From contig SCRC01000026.1 of NCBI GenBank assembly GCA_004297945.1, positions 1 to 55,289 on the forward strand: a stretch of DNA of 55,289 nucleotides, given 5' to 3'. Position numbers and translations under genes: made by a program. The notes beneath the pieces were generated by a model, which searched no databases, was not told the origin of the DNA, and saw nothing but the letters and a program-made list of their open reading frames with translations. Origin of the DNA: Candidimonas sp. (GTDB lineage: Bacteria > Pseudomonadota > Gammaproteobacteria > Burkholderiales > Burkholderiaceae_B). Positions 50,561-55,289 of this stretch are shown here, in pieces; within the stretch, counting starts at the first letter, position 1, and the number at the start of each line of letters is the position of its first letter.

Positions 50561-51188
50561 GAAAGTGGCTAAACCACCCGTTGATGTGGAAAAGGAAAAG
50601 GCACGCAAAAAGGGCATTGCGGAAGTCAATGCCGACGCCGCGCTTATCAGTTGTGCCACGTCAGAGAGTTTCATGAAAACGTCGTATGGCGAGGGACATG
50701 ATTTTGTTGCGGCGGTTGGCGTGCTTCAAGACCGGATAAAAGATGTTCGAGGCGGCGATATGTCGAGCATCGAGGCCATGCTTGTAGGGCAGGCCGACGC
50801 ACTCCAGCAGGTGTTTCTAAGCTTGATGCGGCGGGCAAGCGCTCAAGATCACCTGAAACAGTACAGCACCTACATGACGGTTGGCCTAAAGGCCCAGGCG
50901 CAATGCCGCGCCACCATTCAGGCGTTGACCGAATTGAAGTATCCGCGCCAGGTGGTGATTACCAAGCAGGCCAATATCTCGAGCGGGCACCAACAGGTCA
51001 ATAATGGCACCGAGCAAAATGCCGCCCCCACGTCCGCGGCGAAAAACGTAATTGAGCAAAACGAACTATTAGAGGTGAATAATGGCCGCCAGACGATGGA
51101 CACCGGATCAGCGACGCACCCAGGCCGAGAAAATCCGGCAATGGCAACCTTGGGCACACTCGACCGGAGCCAAGACGCCGAAAGGTAA
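50547..51188 (+). CDS. Conserved island protein, unknown function
   Basis: 213 aa from the ATGATG at 50547. Basic N-terminus (MMATKKVAKPPVDVEKEKAR), a helical core (LQDRIKDVRGGDMSSIEAML, VGQADALQQVFLSLMRRASA, YMTVGLKAQAQCRATIQALT) and an Asn/Gln-rich tail (ISSGHQQVNNGTEQNAAPTS). I recognise this as a common companion of the next small protein on betaproteobacterial islands and prophages, without a known role. Confidence 0.65.
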   Translation: MMATKKVAKPPVDVEKEKARKKGIAEVNADAALISCATSESFMKTSYGEGHDFVAAVGVLQDRIKDVRGGDMSSIEAMLVGQADALQQVFLSLMRRASAQDHLKQYSTYMTVGLKAQAQCRATIQALTELKYPRQVVITKQANISSGHQQVNNGTEQNAAPTSAAKNVIEQNELLEVNNGRQTMDTGSATHPGRENPAMATLGTLDRSQDAER

Positions 51189-51303
51189 GGCCGCATCGTC
51201 TCGCAATGCCTACAAGGGGGGCGCGTGGCGAGAGCTGCGCCAGGCTGTCAAGGACTTGAACGCCGCCATGAGAGAACAGGCCGCGTTGCTCGATAGGCTT
51301 TGA
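51082..51303 (+). CDS. Small basic island protein
   Basis: 73 aa in the +1 frame, overlapping the previous gene by 107 bp. The motif STGAKTPKGKAASSRNAYKG is characteristic of a widespread small phage/island family; no function known. The 194 bp that follow hold no gene. Confidence 0.6.
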   Translation: MAARRWTPDQRRTQAEKIRQWQPWAHSTGAKTPKGKAASSRNAYKGGAWRELRQAVKDLNAAMREQAALLDRL

Positions 51304-51497
51304 CGTGGTGACTACGGCTTCGAGATATCGCCCCCAGCCAAAAAGGTACTTGGGAGTGCTTTCATGCATTGAGGGCATTGCGCACCCTGAGAGAAACCTA
51401 GCTACGAGCCTTTGGAATTTGGCCAACAGCCTCATGCCTATTGGAGAAAAGACTGGCTACAGGTGTTGTGTACGCAACAGGTTATTTTGCCGGAGAT

Positions 51498-51839
51498 TTA
51501 GCGAGTAGGCTGTCCAAGGTCATGCTTTATTTTTTGTTGTAGGCCTCTGATGCAGGCCGTTTTTAAGAGGAAATCTTCGGGAGTTCCTATATCTACTTTT
51601 GGATTATTGCCGCAGCTCCCCGACTCGACAGTTTCCGTGATGCTTGGGCGCCCGTTTTTGGGTTCGGTCATGATTTGAACAGTAAATTTAACGGCGGGAT
51701 TCTCAAGACTGCCAGAGTATTGCAGGCTATCCATATCTATGCTGTAGACATGCGTGTCATTGTAGTAAACCTGCGAAAAGCTCTTAGCCTGTGCACCAGC
51801 GGCGCACAGCATTAGCATTAAAAAAAGTAGTGATTTCAT
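51498..51839 (-). CDS. Hypothetical secreted protein
   Basis: 113 aa from MKSLLFLMLMLCAAGAQAKS, a clear signal peptide cleaved after AQA. Mature part beta-rich (FSQVYYNDTHVYSIDMDSLQ, YSGSLENPAVKFTVQIMTEP) with two cysteines (SGSCGNN, KTACIRG). The pattern of a short periplasmic beta domain recalls surface-adhesin-E-like proteins, weakly. Start overlaps the upstream gene stop (ATGA). Confidence 0.65.
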   Translation of the reverse strand: MKSLLFLMLMLCAAGAQAKSFSQVYYNDTHVYSIDMDSLQYSGSLENPAVKFTVQIMTEPKNGRPSITETVESGSCGNNPKVDIGTPEDFLLKTACIRGLQQKIKHDLGQPTR

Positions 51840-52519
51840 TTCGCGCCCTTGGTGCAAGGCTGCCATGATTTCTCAGCTTCCGATGGGTCGCTGCCAGGCC
51901 CCTGCCAACACCATCCCTTGGCATTTAATTGAGCATAGACGGCGTCCCGCTTCTCGCAAGCGTTATCGGCTTTTGATGTGGCGTCAGACTGATCGCGGCA
52001 AATGTCATTAAGTCGCGCTTCCTTTCTGAGCAGGATTTTGATTTCATTGCTCGGCCCAGTATGGATTGGCTGGGATTGCGTTGCTTTGTATAGCTCTTGC
52101 GTCGCCGGTTTGGGTTCCTTCGCATAACCCCATACTTTTGTTGATCTCCCGATAGTGATTTTTCCTGATTTGTCGATAGTCGCAGGCGTAAAGAACGCCT
52201 TGTCGTTCATTTCGACATTCACAAAATTATGAGCAGCAATTTGACTGTGATTGGGCCCCCATGCGCCGGCTGGCTTGTGGGTGATGCTGATTATTTTGAG
52301 ACTTCCGTCGAGCGTTTCTCCCCAGCATCCGTCGGTCGGTGTTTTGATGTTACGCATCTCGAAATGATGCATGTAGGGCGCATCAGCGATGGGAAGTTGG
52401 CATTTTTTTAGAGTAAGAACCCAGATCGGTGAATTGTTCTGGGGTTGGAAAACAAACACGTTTTCCGCCCGAGCACCGCTCGAACATAACAGCAGCATCA
52501 GAAGCAGTATTTTTTTCAT
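51836..52519 (-). CDS. Hypothetical secreted cysteine-rich protein
   Basis: 227 aa with signal peptide MKKILLLMLLLCSSGARAEN. N-terminal beta domain (NSPIWVLTLKKCQLPIADAP) and a C-terminal helical cysteine module (LNDICRDQSDATSKADNACE, KGWCWQGPGSDPSEAEKSWQ) resembling LprI-type lysozyme-inhibitor modules only loosely. Forms a two-gene operon with the 113-aa secreted protein, read opposite to the element's main operon: a typical position for lysogenic-conversion (moron) genes. Confidence 0.65.
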   Translation of the reverse strand: MKKILLLMLLLCSSGARAENVFVFQPQNNSPIWVLTLKKCQLPIADAPYMHHFEMRNIKTPTDGCWGETLDGSLKIISITHKPAGAWGPNHSQIAAHNFVNVEMNDKAFFTPATIDKSGKITIGRSTKVWGYAKEPKPATQELYKATQSQPIHTGPSNEIKILLRKEARLNDICRDQSDATSKADNACEKRDAVYAQLNAKGWCWQGPGSDPSEAEKSWQPCTKGAK

Positions 52520-52729
52520 GACTTCGCCTATGGATATTTGGCCCCTCGATTATCATAGGCTAATTCAACGCGTATGCCGTCAGATTTCCTACGCTCATGT
52601 CGGGTTGCCAGGTAGCCACGGAAATAGGCAGTGGCCGAACGGTGTTCCGGTACGCAAGCAAGAGGTACGCACGGAAAGCACGCGTTTTCACGCACGGTTT
52701 TAGCCGTAACCATGCTTTTTCGCTTGGGC

Positions 52730-52960
52730 CTAGTTCTTTTTGTCGATGCCGATTTCAGCCAAAGTGGGTTCATTTTTCGGCGGTTCCGTTTTGGAACCAC
52801 CGAAGGAGTCCCGCCCAGCCAACTTCACGCCAGTCGTTTTCGGCATCACCTCCAGCATCTGCCCAACCGCCGCTCGGCCCGGGCTTCTAGCGCGATGGCA
52901 CGCCGCAATCGTCGCCAGTGCCCAGGATTGGGGTAGGGCGCAAATGGCAGGTAAGCCCAA
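52730..52960 (-). pseudogene. C-terminal remnant of a phage regulatory/replication-type protein
   Basis: Minus-strand frame reading CHRARSPGRAAVGQMLEVMP, then KTTGVKLAGRDSFGGSKTEP and PTLAEIGIDKK. The pattern (GxxLxxMPKxxG...PTLxEIGIDKK) is typical near the end of phage ParB-like or DUF-type regulatory proteins, which normally continue on both sides. Upstream frame is lost at 52960, directly at the 22-bp palindrome. Confidence 0.45.
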
Positions 52961-52981
52961 ATCCGGTAACGTTACCGGATT
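52960..52981. repeat. Perfect 22-bp palindrome
   Basis: AATCCGGTAACGTTACCGG followed by ATT; the centre is GGTAAC|GTTACC with no spacer. Half-sites GTAAC/GTTAC are also those of the RHH-gene operators at 53948-54207, in everted order and without the 3-bp spacer. Confidence 0.85.
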
Positions 52982-53947
52982 AGATACCGTTGCTAGCAGA
53001 CAGGCTCAGTCCGGCGCCAGTGACAAAACCCAACGTATGGCCGACAAGGTAGCTAAAGAAGCATTGTGTTGGATGATCCAAAATCTGGCACACCTGAGCG
53101 GTACCTGATTTGGGCCTGTTAAGCAATCCCTGATTTGGGACGATTGATATGAATGATATTTTGGGGAGACCTCCACCTCGACAGAGGATTGAGCGAGTGA
53201 GGTGATGGGTGGTGTGTGGGGCAGCAAACCGGGGTGTTTTTTGGTCTATTTCTTGGCGTGCTAGTGCGGTCGGTTTTTCGCGGCCCATCCACATCTTGAT
53301 AGTACACTAATGTTATGCAACTAGAAAATTTCTGCGCTGAAAATGTTATCTATTTCAGCTAGCTTTTGAGCCTAAAAAAACGCCCCGATTTTGGGTGATT
53401 AAAGAGGCCTTTTTAGGTGCTATTTTGGATATCAAAATCAGCCTGGAAGGGGTCGAAACGGCAAGTTTGGTGAGTCGCACGCCACATAGAAAATGATTAT
53501 CCGTCACGTTAAAACACTTTGGCGTGTTGCGGCGTGATTTGTGGATTAAAACGTATTGAGATTGTGTCTCGTTCTGGCGTGGCGGGTCTTATTCTAGCGA
53601 AGATGTTATGTAGCGGGTCTTATTCTAGCTAACATTTTCTCTATGAAAATTGTTCACTGCCAAAAATTCCACTGAACAAGGGTAAATTGGGAAGGCCTGC
53701 GAAAACTGTGTTTTTCGACCACAGGGGAGGTCTATATTTCATCGTTAAACCGACCTGGCGGATACCGGCGCCACACAAGAAGAATTTCCGCAGGCTGTCT
53801 GGGGCCGTGCCGCGAATTGATTAATAATCAATGTGAGTACTGCCCGCAACACAGTACGGGTGGAGGAAGTAGCGGTTCCAAAGGAGAACCATTACTTAAT
53901 GCGCCTGCGACATTGGCCCAAATTGGCATAGATTAATCGAGCGCATT
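52982..53947. other. 965-bp stretch without a recognisable gene
   Basis: No frame here has a plausible protein. It contains a 17-bp direct repeat GCGGGTCTTATTCTAGC at 53582-53598 and 53613-53629 (31-bp period) and a run of AT-rich sequence. Lying at the att-distal end of the element between secreted-protein genes and the RHH gene, it could be a packaging or origin region, or decayed sequence. Confidence 0.5.
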
Positions 53948-54207
53948 GTTACGCAGTAACGCCATATTCCGCTTCACTCACCAGTTTTTCGAGCATGGCT
54001 TTCTTTGTGAGGCCGTGGCTTATCGCAAGCCTGGCTAGACCCGCCGCCGCCTGGGGGCTGATAACCATATTAAGGCGCACACCTTGCCCGTCCACGTCTT
54101 GTAATTGGCGCTGGCGGTATTGCGCTTGCCGGGTTGCATTGTCTTTTGCCATTTCATCCCTTTGTTTGTTACGCAGTAACGATAGTATATGGCTGTTACG
54201 CAGTAAC
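53948..54207. promoter_or_regulatory. Three GTTACGCAGTAAC operators flanking the RHH gene
   Basis: The palindrome GTTAC-GCA-GTAAC occurs exactly at 53948-53960 (overlapping the gene's stop), 54168-54180 (just upstream of its ribosome-binding site) and 54195-54207. The upstream pair is 27 bp apart. Likely binding sites of the encoded ribbon-helix-helix protein. Confidence 0.75.
53949..54152 (-). CDS. Ribbon-helix-helix-like DNA-binding protein
   Basis: 67 aa from MAKDNATRQAQYRQRQLQDV with AAGGG upstream; the longer frame starts within the operators. VRLNMVISPQAAAGLARLAI then SHGLTKKAMLEKLVSEAE fits a beta strand plus two helices (Arc/MetJ fold). Surrounded by three identical palindromes, so probably autoregulated. 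As the only gene at this end of the element, it may repress excision or control copy number. Confidence 0.72.
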   Translation of the reverse strand: MAKDNATRQAQYRQRQLQDVDGQGVRLNMVISPQAAAGLARLAISHGLTKKAMLEKLVSEAEYGVTA

Positions 54208-54251
54208 GACAAGGGTATTGATTATTAAAGTCTACATGGCGGCTACATGAG

Positions 54252-54351
54252 AGGAAAAACAAAAACGCCAACCCCGAAAGATTGGCGTAAGTGCTTGATA
54301 TTCTTGGTGGCGCATCCCTGATTCGAACAGGGGACCTGCGGATTATGATTC
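54252..54351 (-). repeat. att direct repeat, tRNA-side copy (100 bp)
   Basis: Identical to 39171-39270. Here it forms the 3' part of the intact tRNA-Met gene plus terminator, so the element carries a replacement 3' end that restores the tRNA. The arm-type repeat 54223-54249 adjoins it. Confidence 0.92.
54254..54288 (-). terminator. tRNA-Met terminator
   Basis: Stem ACGCCAA/TTGGCGT (54265-54271 with 54282-54288) and a T-rich tail on the minus strand (A-rich 54254-54264). A second copy lies in the att repeat near 39171-39207. Confidence 0.75.
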
Positions 54352-54381
54352 CGTCGCTCTAACCGGCTGAGCTAATGCGCC
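54305..54381 (-). tRNA. tRNA-Met (anticodon CAU)
   Basis: 77 nt with encoded CCA. Acceptor GGCGCAT/ATGCGCC, D arm GCTCAGCCGGTTAGAGC, anticodon loop ATCATAA (CAU), T arm CCCTG-TTCGAAT-CAGGG. The elongator Met form is likeliest; a tRNA-Ile with lysidine-modified CAU cannot be excluded by sequence alone. It is the integration site of the adjacent element; its 3' part is duplicated at 39171-39270 and, diverged, at 35561-35593. Confidence 0.88.
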
Positions 54382-54520
54382 AAAGCGCAAAACTATACCA
54401 TAATTTGTTGGTCCAGTGTGCCGCAACCACAGTATTTGGCCGAGGGAAGCAGGCGCCAGTCAAGCTGGCATCTGGGTTGCGACCTGACAGTATTCGTTTA
54501 CGACCGGTCTAAATATTAAA

Positions 54521-54627
54521 GGCCCCGCCTTTTGGCAGGGCCTTACTGCCGGGATGGCAGTGAACACTGCCAGGAAGCAGTGTTAAATACACTATCGTTG
54601 ACGATAGCGGAACTGCCGGTGTGGCAG
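54521..54627. repeat. Cluster of five consecutive hairpins
   Basis: GGCCCCGCC/GGCAGGGCC (54521-54542), ACTGCC/GGCAGT (54545-54561), AACACTGC/GCAGTGTT (54563-54584), CTATCGT/ACGATAG (54592-54607) and CTGCC/GGCAG (54613-54627) follow one another with almost no spacing. Hairpins 2 and 5 share sequence. No convincing gene lies from 54382 to 54833. Confidence 0.75.
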
Positions 54628-54714
54628 CGATTCAACGATAATCCCAAACTGGAAGCTTTACAACTCAGGGCAAATACCAATTTTGTAACTCTTCTGGAAG
54701 AGCGGCCGACAGTC

Positions 54715-54822
54715 TAATTCCATTTCTAAATCAATTGGGAACCAGGAGGCGAAGCGCAGACAGTACCTGTTGTACGGCCAGCGAAGCCGACAAAGTGCAC
54801 GATTGATTTAGAAATGGAATTA
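54715..54822. repeat. 108-bp element with perfect 21-bp terminal inverted repeats (MITE-like)
   Basis: TAATTCCATTTCTAAATCAA (54715 onward, 21 bp) is perfectly inverted at 54802-54822. The 66-bp centre is GC-richer and non-coding. A 15-bp piece of the terminal repeat occurs at 10673-10687, so the sequence may be dispersed. Non-autonomous transposable element or large hairpin; it ends 11 bp before the lipoprotein start. Confidence 0.75.
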
Positions 54823-54833
54823 CTGGAGCTTCG

Positions 54834-55010
54834 ATGAAACGAATCTTATTTTGTGTATCAGTGATGCTGGCATTGCTGAGCGCCTGCGCTATTCAGCCCT
54901 CTGCATCCGATAGCGCTACAGATGGAAAATCCACTGCTTCCTCGCGCTCGGGGATCGAGTTTTACGGAACGATAGATGCCGGAGTCGGGACGCAGCGTAT
55001 TTCGCGCTAG
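54834..55010 (+). CDS. Small lipoprotein (58 aa)
   Basis: MKRILFCVSVMLALLSACAI has a type II signal peptide with lipobox LSAC (Cys18 lipidated). The mature ~40 residues are Ser/Thr-rich and end IEFYGTIDAGVGTQRISR, reminiscent of the first strand of betaproteobacterial porins (xLYGxIDAGxG). GGAG is spaced correctly before the ATG. Probably outer-membrane-anchored; function unknown. Confidence 0.7.
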   Translation: MKRILFCVSVMLALLSACAIQPSASDSATDGKSTASSRSGIEFYGTIDAGVGTQRISR

Positions 55011-55289
55011 AGCGTTTGTGGTCAAACGGTATCCTGCACGGGACGTTTGGGTATTTGAAGACGCCCCCATAGACGGCTCGCGTCACGGGATGCCTGGAAC
55101 TCGCTCACTTGCCTACAGCCTGCCTCTGACGTTGCCCGTTGCCCGTTGCCCATAGACCGCCATCGACCCAACATCCGCCGCCCTCCACATCCCCCGATGC
55201 ACGTCATCATCGCAGCCGCAGGGCGAGGGGTGGGTACCGGTCCGGGCGTTCGGCCAGCGCCGGGTGCTGACGAAGGGAAGGCGGGGGGT
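55011..55289. other. Contig end, no gene assigned
   Basis: Nothing convincing is encoded. From ~55140 the sequence becomes GC-rich; 55215-55245 is the inverse of 72-102. A short open frame from 55198 begins MHVIIAAAGRGVGTG, faintly like the start of a nucleotidyltransferase (AAGRG), but it is too short to call. Confidence 0.45.

Larger units (their letters stand above)
39171..54351. mobile_element. 15-kb tRNA-Met-integrated element with tail-tip genes (putative phage satellite)
   Basis: Bounded by 100-bp perfect direct repeats, with an integrase at one end and the restored tRNA-Met at the other. Gene order: integrase, Cro-like HTH, five small unknown genes, 394-aa unknown, AlpA, small, AlpA, Rha, HTH, winged helix, iterons, small, tape measure/lysozyme, SSB fragment, tail hub, SSB-like, two conserved small-island proteins, two secreted proteins (minus), RHH protein (minus). 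No terminase, portal, capsid or lysis cassette is visible. It is therefore either a satellite or a remnant prophage; tight operon spacing and intact frames favour a maintained element. Confidence 0.75.

Noticed and set aside
52740-53108. 122-codon plus-strand frame opposite the phage-regulator remnant
   Set aside because: The minus-strand reading contains the recognisable PTLAEIGIDKK-type motif, so the plus frame is probably its antisense.
54532-54717. 61-codon frame across the hairpin cluster
   Set aside because: Its first half is made of palindromes and it lacks a ribosome-binding site. Structure explains the sequence better than coding.
55198-55289. Start of an IspD-like nucleotidyltransferase (VIIAAAGRG)
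   Set aside because: Only the first few residues fit, the rest diverges, and the region may be an assembly artefact.

Overview
The window looks like a chromosomal contig from a betaproteobacterium of the Burkholderiales, most likely Alcaligenaceae (Bordetella/Achromobacter/Pusillimonas-like). This rests on gene content: a Gram-negative dlt-type (Bordetella dra-like) locus, several HAAT and NMT1-type ABC importers next to CoA and aromatic catabolism genes, GntR/FCD regulators, and a dispersed hairpin repeat. No species name can be given from the sequence alone.

Layout. (1) 1-4.5 kb, minus strand: a five-gene D-alanyl-transfer operon in the order dltC-dltD-microprotein-dltB-dltA. The 41-aa microprotein (2864-2989) has a DltX-like C-terminus. 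(2) 4.6-9.6 kb: acyl-CoA dehydrogenase, 14-TM drug exporter, DUF3820 protein, 3-hydroxyacyl-CoA dehydrogenase and a GntR regulator. (3) 9.7-18.3 kb: a two-gene chimeric pseudogene and a second GntR regulator, then a compact plus-strand operon. That operon has an NMT1-type ABC importer followed by cupin, Ldh_2-type dehydrogenase, RidA, FAH-fold enzyme, extradiol dioxygenase and ACMSD-like amidohydrolase, which looks like import and ring-cleavage catabolism of an unidentified (probably N-containing) aromatic. (4) 18.3-22.8 kb: a decayed segment with gene remnants, dispersed repeats, an intact IS1595-family insertion with 8-bp target duplications, an ArsR-type regulator and small hypotheticals. 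(5) 23-33.6 kb: two complete branched-chain amino acid/amide-type ABC importers in opposite orientations, separated by an HIT hydrolase. The second has a LivM-LivG fusion, and a seven-unit 44-bp tandem repeat between its binding-protein gene and its permease gene. (6) 33.6-35.5 kb: PanE-type reductase and a cupin.

(7) 35.56-54.38 kb: two elements stacked at a tRNA-Met(CAU) gene (54305-54381, minus strand). A 100-bp perfect direct repeat (39171-39270 and 54252-54351) brackets a 15-kb element. A third, diverged 33-bp copy (35561-35593) bounds an older, eroded element holding an AbiEi-Fic fusion protein and two broken integrases. The 15-kb element has an integrase, small HTH regulators, two AlpA-like proteins, a Rha-type regulator, a winged-helix protein followed by phased iterons, an SSB-like protein, a ribbon-helix-helix protein with palindromic operators and two secreted proteins. 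It also has a tape-measure/tail-lysozyme protein and a tail-hub protein, but no capsid, portal or terminase. It therefore resembles a phage satellite that carries tail-tip genes.

(8) 54.4-55.3 kb: a cluster of five hairpins, a 108-bp inverted-repeat (MITE-like) element and a 58-aa lipoprotein. The two contig ends share a 31-bp inverted repeat in unusually GC-rich sequence and may be assembly artefacts.

Most promising for follow-up: the DltX-like microprotein, the tail-gene-carrying tRNA-Met satellite with its phased regulatory sites, the Fic fusion with its repeated upstream boxes, and the unassigned ring-cleavage operon.
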